From contig CALGLV010000022.1 in the NCBI GenBank assembly GCA_937958985.1, forward strand, positions 1 to 64,000: a stretch of DNA of 64,000 bases. The letters run 5' to 3'. A program made the position numbers and the translations under genes. The stretch is from an uncultured Aquimarina sp. (lineage in GTDB: Bacteria; Bacteroidota; Bacteroidia; Flavobacteriales; Flavobacteriaceae). This document shows positions 44,593-53,783 of this stretch, piece after piece. How positions within the stretch are numbered: position 1 is the stretch's first letter; each line of letters begins with the position of its first letter. The notes below the pieces were generated by a model. The model saw only the letters and a program-made list of their open reading frames with translations. It made no database searches and was not told the origin of the DNA.

Positions 44593-45804
44593 TTATTTCG
44601 ATTTATTTATAGCTTCGTAAAGCTTAATGGGCTGTCCGTTTTCAAAAGCAGCAATATAACAACCTTTAAAGCCTCTGTTTTTAGCTTCGTTTCTTAATTC
44701 TTTAGCGTTGCCATAATCGCTAGTTTTTCCAAAAAAATATTTATAATAATTATCAATTTCTATAATTTCAATAGTAGAAAAACCTTTAAAATTTTCTGGA
44801 CTAGGGTTTATAAAATCTTTAGAAGCTGCTAGCTGAACTCTAAAAATTATTCCAGATGGCACTTCTATTTTAGCAGGTGTTGTTGTAACCACTGCTTTTG
44901 TTTCTTTTTTCACAACTACTACCGGTTTTTTCTTTTCAATTGGTTTAGAAACAACGGGTTTTTCAACAACAGGACTCTCTGTAACTGGTTTGGGTTTCGT
45001 TTTAACAGGCTCTATTACTTTAGGTACACTCGTGGCAAACGAATTTTGTGAACTGTTTTTGTAATCTAAAATAGCTTTGGATATAGAATTTGCCATTTGT
45101 TGTTTTCCGTTGTTCGAATTTAAATATTGCCCCTCGCTTTTGTTTGAAAGAAAACCTGTTTCGATTAAAACACTTGGCATTACCGTTTGATGAAGCACTA
45201 CAAAACCCGCTTGTTTTACTCCTCTGTTTTTTCTGTTAAGTTGATTAGAGAAGTTACTTTGAATAAAACTTGCTAAATTTAAACTTTGTTCTAAATACTC
45301 CTCTTGAGTTATGGTTAAACCAATTACCGATTCAGGAGAATTAGGATCGAATCCATTATAATTTTGCTCATAATTATCTTCTAATAAAATTACCGAGTTT
45401 TCCTTTTTTGCAATATTAAAATTCCTGCTATTGGCATGTAACCCTAGCACAAAAGTTTCTGTACCGAATGCCTGAGTGTTGTGTGCGTTGCAGTGTACCG
45501 AAACAAAAAGATCTGCTTTTGCCTTGTTTGCTATTTGACCTCTTTCAAATAAATCCACAAAAACATCTTTTTTTCGGGTATAAATTACTTTAATATTAGG
45601 ATCCCTTTCCAAAATTCGTCCTGTTTTCAAAATAATATCCAAAGCTATCGTTTTCTCAAATAAGCCATTACCTCTATTTCCTGGGTCGTGCCCACCATGT
45701 CCTGCATCCAATACAACCACAAAAGGTTTACTTGGAGGCACACCATAACAATAGGAAATAAGCGTAACAAAAGAAGTAAGTACTGTAAAAACACTTTTTA
45801 TCAT
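44593..45804 (-). CDS. N-acetylmuramoyl-L-alanine amidase (Amidase_3) with SPOR-like tail
   Basis: Cuts the amide bond between MurNAc and L-Ala in peptidoglycan. A signal peptide covers residues 1-25. Zinc ligands appear as His36 in VLDAGHGGHDPGNRG, Glu50 in GLFEKTIALDI and His in FVSVHCNAHN near 100; the catalytic Glu is in LIETGFLSNKSEG near 217. A Lys/Pro/Val-rich linker (about 255-315) leads to a C-terminal SPOR-like domain (RVQLAASKDFINPSPENFKG, YYKYFFGKTSDYGNAKEL, GCYIAAFENGQPI) that would direct it to septal glycan. It is 403 residues long and divergent from lptD, with 197 bp between starts. Confidence 0.92.
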   Translation of the reverse strand: MIKSVFTVLTSFVTLISYCYGVPPSKPFVVVLDAGHGGHDPGNRGNGLFEKTIALDIILKTGRILERDPNIKVIYTRKKDVFVDLFERGQIANKAKADLFVSVHCNAHNTQAFGTETFVLGLHANSRNFNIAKKENSVILLEDNYEQNYNGFDPNSPESVIGLTITQEEYLEQSLNLASFIQSNFSNQLNRKNRGVKQAGFVVLHQTVMPSVLIETGFLSNKSEGQYLNSNNGKQQMANSISKAILDYKNSSQNSFATSVPKVIEPVKTKPKPVTESPVVEKPVVSKPIEKKKPVVVVKKETKAVVTTTPAKIEVPSGIIFRVQLAASKDFINPSPENFKGFSTIEIIEIDNYYKYFFGKTSDYGNAKELRNEAKNRGFKGCYIAAFENGQPIKLYEAINKSK

Positions 45805-46001
45805 AGGGTAAATATCATTTATAAATCATTGTAAACAGTAACAATGTTCTATTTTGTTCGTTAATTTAATATGTTTCTAGCTTATAGCATAAAAAAGATG
45901 CTTTTTTTTTAGTGCAACAATAATACCAAGCTAAAAAATAAGCGTAATTTAGCCGCCTGTAAGATTTAGGTTAAGGCCTTACACATATTAGTTTATAAAT
46001 T

Positions 46002-48707
46002 TTGCAATACACTTTGAGGTATATATTTACATTTTTCTTCTGTTTATCTCTGAGTATAATTAGTGCTCAAGAAACAAATACCGAACTTTTAAGCAAAGCT
46101 TTAAAAGATTCTATCTCTTCTGAAAGAAATGACATCAACCTTTTGGAGGTTGATTCTACCGCTACCGATACTATAAAGAAAAAACCTTTTTTAAATGGTG
46201 ATGTAAAGTATAGTGCTAAAGACTATATGCGCCTGAATAGAAAAAACAATAAAATGTATTTGTATGAAAATGCAAAAATTAATTATACTGATTTAAATAT
46301 AGAGTCGGGTAATATTGTTATCAATCAACAGAAAAAGGAAGTTTACGCTAAAGGGATTGTAGATACAGCGAAGGTATATAATCAAACCCCTGTTTTTACG
46401 CAAGGGTCTAATGTAGTAGAACCGGATACTATTCGATTTAACTTTGAATCCAAAAAAGCTTTAATTTACAATTCTAAAACCTCACAAAACGGATTTAATA
46501 TTATAAGTGAAACCTCAAAGCGTGAAAATGATTCAGTGGTTTACATGAAAAATGTAAAATTTACAACTTCAAAAAACTTAGAAGATCCTGAATATTATTT
46601 TTATGCACGTAGAATTAAATTCGTTCCTAAAAAGAAAATTATTACAGGTTTAGTGAATATGTATATTGCAGATGTCCCTACCCCCTTAGGTTTGCCGTTT
46701 GGTTATTTTCCTTTAAAAGAAGAGGCGGTTTCAGGCTTTATTATTCCTAGTTTTAATGATAGTAGTAGCCGTGGTTTTACGTTTCAAAACGGAGGTTATT
46801 ATTTTGCGATAAGTGATTACTTAAATTTAACTTTAGTTGGAGATTACTCTACAAACAGTAGTTTTGCTTTAAGAGCAGATTCAAACTACGCTAAACGTTA
46901 TAAATATAGTGGAAACCTTAGTTTACGGTTTGAAAATAATTTAGTTAGTGAAAGAGGCTTATCCGATTTCTCTAAATCATCGAATTACAACATTCGTTGG
47001 TCTCACAGTCAAGACAATAAAGCTACACCAAACTCAAGATTTGGAGCTAGTGTTAACTTTGGTAGTAGCCAGTTTTTTCGACAATCTACCAATCAATCTA
47101 ATTTTGGTTCTGTTTTAAACAATACTTTAAGTTCGAATATAAATTACTCTAAAGTTTTCCCTGTAGAACCTCAGGTAGATTTTTCTACGGCTATAAATAT
47201 TCAACAAAATAGCCAAACACAACAAGTAAATTTAAGTACACCAACTAGTGTAAATATTGGTAGAATTTACCCATTTGCTCCAAAATCAGGAGTAAAAAAA
47301 GGCATTATTCAAAATATCAATTTTCAACCTTCTTCAAACTTAACAAATACGATTAATGTTGATGAGTCCGATTTATTTACCCAGAAAGCACTAGATACAG
47401 CTCAAGTAGGAATTAGGCATAGAATACCGATATCTACTAATTTTAAGCTTTTTAAATTTATAAGTACCTCTTTAAGTAGTAGCTATACTGAAAATTGGGT
47501 TTTCGAAACAAACAGACTCCGTTTTGATCCTACTGATGAATCCGCAGATAATCAAGGTGTCGTAACCGAAACAGTTAATGGTTTTGACTCTTTTAGAACC
47601 TATAATTTTGGTACTTCGTTAGGAACTACCATTTACGGAACCGTTAAATTTAATAAAGATTCTAAAATTAAAGCAATTCGTCACGTAATTAGACCACAAA
47701 TTGGATATAGCTATGGGCCGTCCTTTGATCAATTTTACGACCAATTAGTAATCCCAGGTAATACCGCTTTACAGCAAGAAGAAACAATACGTGAATTTAC
47801 TAGATTTCAAGGCGGTGTTTTAGGACAACCTGGTAGAACAGAAACAAGTTCTTTAAATTTTTCGGTTGTAAACAACTTTGAAGCTAAGGTAACTGATAAA
47901 GACACTACCCAATTAGAACCTAAACGAATTAAGCTTTTAAATTCTCTGAACTTCTCCTCTAGTTATGATTTTAGAGCAGATTCTTTAAAATTAAGACCTA
48001 TAAATGTTAGTGGAAATATTCCTTTAACAGAAAAGCTTAATATTAATTTTAGAGGTGTGTTAGATCCTTATGCTTTAAACAGTAACAATCAACGCGTAAA
48101 CACACTAAATGTAAATAATGGAGGTAGTTTACTTCGACTTACCAATGCAGGTGTAAACTTTGGTTATTCTTTTTCGAGTAAAGATTTTGAAAATCGAAAG
48201 AAAAATAAAGATGACGATAATGATTTATTAGACCCCGAAAATGAAACCTTTAGAAATGGTGGTCGCCCCGATGATTTGTTTGGTGCACATACCAATTTTC
48301 AAAACGGTAAACTATTTGAGGAAGAATCACAGGAAGATAAAGAAAAGAAAACAGATGTAAATTTTTACAATTATAGAATTCCTTGGGATTTGCAACTTTC
48401 CTATAGCCTTAATTACTTAAATACAGCAAGGCAAGATCGGGTTTCGGCACAAACAATTTCTTTTTCGGGTAACGTTGAAATTGCTCCTCGATGGAAAATT
48501 GGAGCATCCTCGGGTTACGATTTTGTAAATAAAGGAATTACGTTTACCAACCTCAGATTTCAGCGAGATTTAGAAAGTTGGAACATGAGTTTTAATTGGG
48601 TACCTTTTAGCGCCAATGCAACTTGGAACTTTTTTATAGGAATCTCCTCTTCGGTACTTAGTGATATTAAGTGGGATAAACGTAGCGAACCCGACAGACA
48701 ATTATAA
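46002..48707 (+). CDS. lptD: LptD-like LPS assembly outer-membrane protein
   Basis: Inserts LPS into the outer leaflet of the outer membrane. A signal peptide (YIFTFFFCLSLSIISAQ, residues 7-23) is followed by an OstA-type beta-jellyroll (about 65-190: LYENAKINYTDLNIESGNIV, KEVYAKGIVDT) and a large beta-barrel region with many short amphipathic strands to the end (NMSFNWVPFSANATWNFFIG). PLGLPFGYFPLKEEAVSGF near 226-244 is a strongly conserved LptD-group block. Length is 901 residues, as in Flavobacteriia. The start is TTG at 46002; no ATG precedes the signal peptide. The divergent amidase and the OstA-like gene downstream fit an envelope locus. Confidence 0.88.
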   Translation: MQYTLRYIFTFFFCLSLSIISAQETNTELLSKALKDSISSERNDINLLEVDSTATDTIKKKPFLNGDVKYSAKDYMRLNRKNNKMYLYENAKINYTDLNIESGNIVINQQKKEVYAKGIVDTAKVYNQTPVFTQGSNVVEPDTIRFNFESKKALIYNSKTSQNGFNIISETSKRENDSVVYMKNVKFTTSKNLEDPEYYFYARRIKFVPKKKIITGLVNMYIADVPTPLGLPFGYFPLKEEAVSGFIIPSFNDSSSRGFTFQNGGYYFAISDYLNLTLVGDYSTNSSFALRADSNYAKRYKYSGNLSLRFENNLVSERGLSDFSKSSNYNIRWSHSQDNKATPNSRFGASVNFGSSQFFRQSTNQSNFGSVLNNTLSSNINYSKVFPVEPQVDFSTAINIQQNSQTQQVNLSTPTSVNIGRIYPFAPKSGVKKGIIQNINFQPSSNLTNTINVDESDLFTQKALDTAQVGIRHRIPISTNFKLFKFISTSLSSSYTENWVFETNRLRFDPTDESADNQGVVTETVNGFDSFRTYNFGTSLGTTIYGTVKFNKDSKIKAIRHVIRPQIGYSYGPSFDQFYDQLVIPGNTALQQEETIREFTRFQGGVLGQPGRTETSSLNFSVVNNFEAKVTDKDTTQLEPKRIKLLNSLNFSSSYDFRADSLKLRPINVSGNIPLTEKLNINFRGVLDPYALNSNNQRVNTLNVNNGGSLLRLTNAGVNFGYSFSSKDFENRKKNKDDDNDLLDPENETFRNGGRPDDLFGAHTNFQNGKLFEEESQEDKEKKTDVNFYNYRIPWDLQLSYSLNYLNTARQDRVSAQTISFSGNVEIAPRWKIGASSGYDFVNKGITFTNLRFQRDLESWNMSFNWVPFSANATWNFFIGISSSVLSDIKWDKRSEPDRQL

Positions 48708-48715
48708 ACAATTAA

Positions 48716-49525
48716 ATGAGTTACAAAATGAAGTTATTAGTTATTGGTGGTGGTAATATGGGATTAACTTATGCTAAATCTATAGCTAAAAACTCCTCGG
48801 ATGCAACTATTTCTATCTTAGAAAAATCCCCAGAAAAAATTCAAGAATTAAAAAAAGATACTTCTTTTGACATTTACAATACTATTGAAAATTGCCCAAA
48901 GGATATTGAAATTGTGCTATTAGCTGTAAAGCCACAAGTAATTCAGCATGTATTTAAAGAAATAGCTTCTTTTATAAACAACAAACAACTTGTTATATCT
49001 ATTATGGCAGGGATTACCTTAAATACTATTACACAAGGTTTAAATTGCCTAAAAGTAGTTCGAGCTATGCCTAATCTACCCTCTCAAGTGGGCGCTGGTG
49101 TTACTGGCTATTTTGCTTCAGAAAAAGTGACTAATACCGATTTAATAATCGTTACTCAAATTTTAGAAGCTACAGGAAGCGTTATAAAAGTAAAAACAGA
49201 AGATCAAATTGATGCAATAACAGCTTTATCTGGTAGTGGACCCGCTTACGTGTTTTACTTTATGAATGCAATGATGGAACAAGCTAAAGATTTCGGATTT
49301 TCGGAAGCAGAAGCTAAATCAGTAGTATTAAATACTTTTTTAGGAACTTCTAAATTATTTGAATCTTCGGATGTTAATGCTACAACATGGATGGAGAGAG
49401 TAACATCAAAAGGAGGAACTACACACGCTGCACTCACTTCTTTTAATAACAACAAACTTAATTCAATAATTAAAGAAGGAACTTTAGCCGCATATAACCG
49501 AGCTAAAGAGCTTTCAAAAGATTAA
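48716..49525 (+). CDS. proC: Pyrroline-5-carboxylate reductase
   Basis: Reduces pyrroline-5-carboxylate to proline with NAD(P)H. The Rossmann loop is LLVIGGGNMGLTYAKSI near residues 7-23, then LAVKPQVIQHVFKEI near 72, RAMPNLPSQVGAGVTGYF near 120, and the proline-site helix SGSGPAYVFYFMNAMMEQA near 171-189 with VTSKGGTTHAAL near 237. It starts at the ATG at 48716 or, more like relatives, at the ATG at 48728 (MKLLVIGGG). It lies 8 bp after lptD, so an envelope gene and an amino-acid gene share a transcript. No proA or proB is in the window. Confidence 0.93.
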   Translation: MSYKMKLLVIGGGNMGLTYAKSIAKNSSDATISILEKSPEKIQELKKDTSFDIYNTIENCPKDIEIVLLAVKPQVIQHVFKEIASFINNKQLVISIMAGITLNTITQGLNCLKVVRAMPNLPSQVGAGVTGYFASEKVTNTDLIIVTQILEATGSVIKVKTEDQIDAITALSGSGPAYVFYFMNAMMEQAKDFGFSEAEAKSVVLNTFLGTSKLFESSDVNATTWMERVTSKGGTTHAALTSFNNNKLNSIIKEGTLAAYNRAKELSKD

Positions 49526-49642
49526 TTTTGACTTTAGATTTTTTTTTAGTTCTGTAAAATAAATATCACATTTTAACGTTTACGATTAGTTATACTTTAT
49601 TATATTGAAATTGAAACTAACTAATTCAAGGAATAAATTGAA

Positions 49643-50533
49643 ATGACTGAAAAAAAAACAACTTCTAAATCAACCGTAATCGCTATTGTTTTATTATCCC
49701 TTTTACTTATTGGGTCTATTGCATATATATTAATGCAAAACACTCAAATAGAAAGCTCAAAACAAGCGTTTGAAACTGAAAAAGCCCTAAAAATTGAAGA
49801 ACTAAAAACGCTACAACAGGAGTACGATGATTTTTTGCAAGAAAACCAAGTCAATAAAGAGGAAATTATTGAAACAAAAATAAGGCTCAATCGTTTATTA
49901 GATTCCGTTCGAAATATTAAACCCGATTATAGTTTAGTTAACAAACTCCGTTCTGTTAGAGACAACCTAAAGCTTAGACTTAAAAGTCTAGAACTAGAAA
50001 ACAAGCAATTAAAAGAAGATAATTTAAAGCTTGTTACCGAAAATGATAGTGTTGTAAAACAATTAGAATCTACATTAGTTGTTTTCAATGAAGAAAAAGA
50101 GAAAAACGAAAAGCTAAATAAAATTGTTACTAAAGCTCAAAAATTAATAGTTACAAGTATTACAAGTAAACCTATCAGAATTAAAAAATCGGGTAAAGTC
50201 TCCCCTACCAATAGAGCTAAACGCGTTTCGGGTATTGAAGTTTGTTATGAAGTACCTGCGAATACAATTACTGAAGCAGGAGAAAAAGAATTTTACATTC
50301 AAGTAGTTTCACCTACAAAAGAAGTTGTGGGAGGTAAATTTTACATGAATGATGCCGAAGGGAATTTTGTAAGTATTAGTAAAATATCAAAATTTAGGTA
50401 TCAAAATAAAATCATAAAAGTGTGTGACTATGTGGAGCCTTTACCCGGTGAAACTTTTGCTGAAGGTAATTATGCGGTTAACGTTTTTCAAGGGACAAAG
50501 TTAATTAGTAGTTCTTCTATACTACTCAAATAA
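49643..50533 (+). CDS. Membrane-anchored coiled-coil protein of unknown function
   Basis: I do not recognise a named family. The 296-residue product has one membrane helix (STVIAIVLLSLLLIGSIAYI, residues 9-28) and then a long coiled coil (about 32-175), with heptads such as LKLRLKSLELENKQLKEDNL. The C-terminal part (about 190-296) is predicted beta-rich: EVCYEVPANTITEAGEKEFY, VGGKFYMNDAEGNF and FAEGNYAVNVFQGTKLIS, like a periplasmic sandwich domain. The shape suggests a structural or scaffold protein spanning from the inner membrane into the periplasm. It follows proC by 118 bp and ends at a strong terminator. Confidence 0.7.
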   Translation: MTEKKTTSKSTVIAIVLLSLLLIGSIAYILMQNTQIESSKQAFETEKALKIEELKTLQQEYDDFLQENQVNKEEIIETKIRLNRLLDSVRNIKPDYSLVNKLRSVRDNLKLRLKSLELENKQLKEDNLKLVTENDSVVKQLESTLVVFNEEKEKNEKLNKIVTKAQKLIVTSITSKPIRIKKSGKVSPTNRAKRVSGIEVCYEVPANTITEAGEKEFYIQVVSPTKEVVGGKFYMNDAEGNFVSISKISKFRYQNKIIKVCDYVEPLPGETFAEGNYAVNVFQGTKLISSSSILLK

Positions 50534-50550
50534 ATTTTTATTAGTTACTC

Positions 50551-50588
50551 AAAAAAGCTTTCTTTTTAATTAAAAAGAAAGCTTTTTT
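50551..50588 (+). terminator. Terminator after the coiled-coil gene
   Basis: A 38-bp perfect palindrome: AAAAAAGCTTTCTTTTTAA (50551-50569) pairs with 50570-50588, ending in a T7 run. It starts 17 bp after the stop. As RNA it forms a stem with an AAUU tetraloop. Confidence 0.88.
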
Positions 50589-50618
50589 TGTTTTATTCTT
50601 GTTGTTAGTTTTCTCTGA

Positions 50619-50798
50619 AAATACAAGCTTACAAAAGCCATCGAAAAATTAGGTGCCACAGCCTAAGGTATTCGTCGTAATAATTATATAGTTAGTGAAG
50701 GTAACGTTCAAAATGATGTTTATTATAGTATTACCAAGGGAAGATTGGGTAAAAAAAGAATATCTATAAGTATTCGAACGGTATTAAGATTTAAATAA
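50619..50798 (+). pseudogene. Decayed open frame of a small, possibly secreted protein
   Basis: One frame reads YKLTKAIEKLGATA, then a TAA at 50664, then continues to SITKGRLGKKRISISIRTVL and RFK before a stop at 50796. Just upstream a different frame encodes VLFLLLVFSENTS, which looks like the core of a signal peptide. A frameshift plus one nonsense codon would explain both. I do not recognise the family. The frames may also be open by chance, since the stretch is short. Confidence 0.3.
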
Positions 50799-50823
50799 AT
50801 AAATTTGTAAAAAATAATTAACC

Positions 50824-52545
50824 TTGAATTTTTTCAAACTTACTGCATATATAATATTTTTAGCCTCCGGCAGTGTGTCTGCTCAAATAGTAAAAGCAAA
50901 AGACACCTCCAAGGTAATACAAGTTATTTCTGACCGATTAGAAATAAACGAAGCTGAATTTCCTGGAGCCACACTTTTAAGTAAAGTGGATAATCAGGTA
51001 TACCTGAAACACAACGGAATCGAAATATGGTGTGACCAAGCCGTACATTATAGCGAAGATAAGTTTGTGAAAGCTTATGGAAACGTTCGCATGAATCAAG
51101 GCGATACCATTAAAATGAAAAGTCAGTATGCGGAATACAATGGTGCTTCTGAATTCGCTTATGCGAGTACCAATGTTTTTTTAGAAACTCCCGAAAAAAA
51201 CACCTTAAAAACCGATACCTTATTTTTTGACAAGCTAAAACAACAAGCTTATTACCGCAGTGGTGGTACGGTTACCGATACCGCTCAAAATACTTTAAAA
51301 AGTAAAATTGGGCGTTATTTCTTTAAGAAGAAAAAATTTATTTTCACTAAAGATGTTAGTATTGTTAACCCCGAAAATACCGTTAACTCGGAACGCTTAG
51401 ATTATTTTAACGAAATTGGAGAAGCTTACCTCTATGGTCCTTCTACTGTAAAAGGACAAGAAAGTACGCTATATTGTGAACGTGGTTTTTACGATACCAA
51501 TACCGCTATTGGATACGCCATAAAAAATGCGCGAGTTGATTATGACAACCGTCAAGTATATGGAGATAGTATTTTTTACGACAGTAATAACAATTTTGCT
51601 TCGGCTACTAACAATATAAGGGTTATTGATACCGCTAACCAAAGTTTAATAAAAGGGCATTACGCCGAAGTATACAAAGCTAAAGATTCTGTTTTTATAA
51701 CCAAAAGAGCGCTGGCAATATCAAAGCAGCAAAACGACACTATTTTTATTCATAGTGACACTTTAATGGTGACTGGTATTCCTAACAAAAGGTTACTTAG
51801 GGGTTTTTACGATACTCGTATTTACAAATCAGGACTTAGCGGTAAGTGCGATTCTATTAGTGTAGACCAAACTACTGGGTTCACCAAAATGATTAGAAAT
51901 CCAATACTTTGGAACGGAACCAATCAAATGACAGGTGATACCATTCAATTAATTTCAAATAAAACTACCAACAAATTAGATTCCTTAAAAGTGTACAATA
52001 ATAGTTTTTTAGTACAGCAAGACACTCTTAAACTAGGCTTCAATCAAATTAAAGGTGCTGTACTTTATGGGCTTTTCGAAGAAAATGAATTAAGGCAAGT
52101 CGATATTGATAAAAATACCGAAACTATCTATTTTCAACGTAACGATAAACAAGAGCTTATTGGTATTAACAAAGTCGTTTCTAGTAGTATAAAAATTCTT
52201 TTTGAAGCTAAAGAAATGACCGATATCTATTATTATACTGATGTTGAAGGCACTTTATTTCAAGAAGAAAACATACCCGAAGAAGAACGGGTTTTAAAGG
52301 GTTTAAATTGGCGAGGTGACGAACGTATTGCCAGTAAAAAGGATTTATTTAAAGGAGAAAAACCTCCACTGTTACCAAAAATACAAGGCTTGCCTTTACC
52401 GGTAGTAGAAGATGACTTTTTTGATGAAGAAACACTGGAACGCTTGTCGGAACAAAAACAAGAATTATCGCGTTTTAAAGATGTTAAGTTAGGTTCTCAA
52501 ACAAAAGCTAGCACAAACAACATTATAGAAACTGAGAGTCCTTAA
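50824..52545 (+). CDS. OstA-like / LptA-type LPS transport protein
   Basis: A periplasmic protein expected to bridge LPS across the periplasm to LptD. A signal peptide (FKLTAYIIFLASGSVSAQ, residues 4-21) leads to repeated OstA beta-jellyroll units over about 25-450, seen as recurring strand patterns KFVKAYGNVRMNQGDTIKMK, SEFAYASTNVFLETPEKNT and GEAYLYGPSTVKGQESTLYC. The C-terminal 90 residues are acidic and less ordered. At 573 residues it is much longer than proteobacterial LptA, as is usual in Bacteroidota. The start is TTG at 50824. The aminotransferase gene begins one base after its stop. Confidence 0.85.
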   Translation: MNFFKLTAYIIFLASGSVSAQIVKAKDTSKVIQVISDRLEINEAEFPGATLLSKVDNQVYLKHNGIEIWCDQAVHYSEDKFVKAYGNVRMNQGDTIKMKSQYAEYNGASEFAYASTNVFLETPEKNTLKTDTLFFDKLKQQAYYRSGGTVTDTAQNTLKSKIGRYFFKKKKFIFTKDVSIVNPENTVNSERLDYFNEIGEAYLYGPSTVKGQESTLYCERGFYDTNTAIGYAIKNARVDYDNRQVYGDSIFYDSNNNFASATNNIRVIDTANQSLIKGHYAEVYKAKDSVFITKRALAISKQQNDTIFIHSDTLMVTGIPNKRLLRGFYDTRIYKSGLSGKCDSISVDQTTGFTKMIRNPILWNGTNQMTGDTIQLISNKTTNKLDSLKVYNNSFLVQQDTLKLGFNQIKGAVLYGLFEENELRQVDIDKNTETIYFQRNDKQELIGINKVVSSSIKILFEAKEMTDIYYYTDVEGTLFQEENIPEEERVLKGLNWRGDERIASKKDLFKGEKPPLLPKIQGLPLPVVEDDFFDEETLERLSEQKQELSRFKDVKLGSQTKASTNNIIETESP

Positions 52546-52546
52546 A

Positions 52547-53728
52547 ATGAAAGACGACTTTTTCAAATATCAAGCACAAACTACCCCCTTCCCTTTAGCA
52601 ATGGAAGTAGCTAAGGCAAAAGGTAGCTACATTTACGATACCGATGGAAAAGCTCATTTAGATTTTGTCGCAGGAGTATCCGCCTGTAGTATAGGTCATT
52701 GCCATCCTGCAGTAGTTAAAGCAATAAAGGATCAAGTCGATAGTTATTTACACGTAATGGTTTATGGTGAATACATTCAAAAGCCTGCTATTGAACTTAC
52801 TAAATTGCTTGCAAAACACTTACCAAACCCGTTAAACAAGACTTATTTAACTAACTCCGGAACCGAAGCTATAGAGGGCGCTTTAAAGTTAGCCCGAAGA
52901 GTTACAGGGAGAAGTGAAATTATAGCAGCCCACAAAGCCTACCATGGTAATACCATGGGATCATTAAGTGTTATGGGTTATGAAGAACGTAAGCAAGCTT
53001 TTAGACCACTTATTCCTGATGTAAAGTTTATTGCTTTTAATAATGAGGTTGATATTAATAAAATTACACACAAAACTGCTGGAGTAATTTTAGAAACTAT
53101 TCAAGGAGGAGCCGGTTTTATTCAACCTAAAAATGGGTACTTAACCAAAGTAAAAAAACGTTGTGATGAAGTTGGCGCGTTATTAATTTTAGATGAAATA
53201 CAGCCTGGCATCGGTAGAACAGGAAAACTTTTTGGTTTTGAAAATTACAATGTAATTCCTGATGTAGTAGTTTTAGGAAAAGGTTTAGGTGGTGGAATGC
53301 CTGTAGGTGCTTTTACCGCGGCTTCAAAACATATGGATTTACTTTCTGAAAATCCAATGTTAGGGCATATAACCACTTTTGGTGGAAATCCTGTTATTGC
53401 TTCCGCTTGTTTAGCAACTGTAAATACTATTATTAATTCTGAATTAATACCCAATACCTTAACTAAAGAAATACTTTTTCGAAAGCACTTAGCGCACCCA
53501 CTAATAACAGAAGTTAGAGGTATTGGATTAATGCTAATCATTATACTTCCTTCTGCGGAGTTGGCTGTTGAATTAGTGATGAAATGTAAAGAAAAAGGGT
53601 TGATTCTTTTTTTCTTATTATTCGAAAAAAAAGCTGTGAGGATTACACCTCCATTAACTATTTCTGAAGAAGAAATATTACTTGGCTGTTCTATAATAAA
53701 AGAAACCCTTAACGAATTAAATAATTAA
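52547..53728 (+). CDS. Class III PLP-dependent aminotransferase
   Basis: A fold-type I omega-aminotransferase of the acetylornithine / 4-aminobutyrate / diaminobutyrate group. YLTNSGTEAIEGALKLARRV near residues 100-119 binds phosphate, KAYHGNTMGSLSVMG near 135 lies over the ring, LILDEIQPGIGRTGKLFGFE near 209 holds the Asp that contacts the pyridine nitrogen, and VLGKGLGGGMPVGAF near 241 holds the PLP lysine. Length is 393 residues. It starts one base after the OstA-like stop and is surely coupled to it. No arginine genes are adjacent, so the acetylornithine role is not supported by context. Substrate unknown. Confidence 0.87.
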   Translation: MKDDFFKYQAQTTPFPLAMEVAKAKGSYIYDTDGKAHLDFVAGVSACSIGHCHPAVVKAIKDQVDSYLHVMVYGEYIQKPAIELTKLLAKHLPNPLNKTYLTNSGTEAIEGALKLARRVTGRSEIIAAHKAYHGNTMGSLSVMGYEERKQAFRPLIPDVKFIAFNNEVDINKITHKTAGVILETIQGGAGFIQPKNGYLTKVKKRCDEVGALLILDEIQPGIGRTGKLFGFENYNVIPDVVVLGKGLGGGMPVGAFTAASKHMDLLSENPMLGHITTFGGNPVIASACLATVNTIINSELIPNTLTKEILFRKHLAHPLITEVRGIGLMLIIILPSAELAVELVMKCKEKGLILFFLLFEKKAVRITPPLTISEEEILLGCSIIKETLNELNN

Positions 53729-53783
53729 AACCGCTGTACAATAGGCTTTTAAACTATAATTTGTTAATTTTATCAAAAAAAAT

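Noticed and set aside
45886-45911. Terminator in the lptD leader
   Set aside because: AGCAT/ATGCT followed by T residues has only five base pairs and sits in AT-rich DNA; it is too weak to call.
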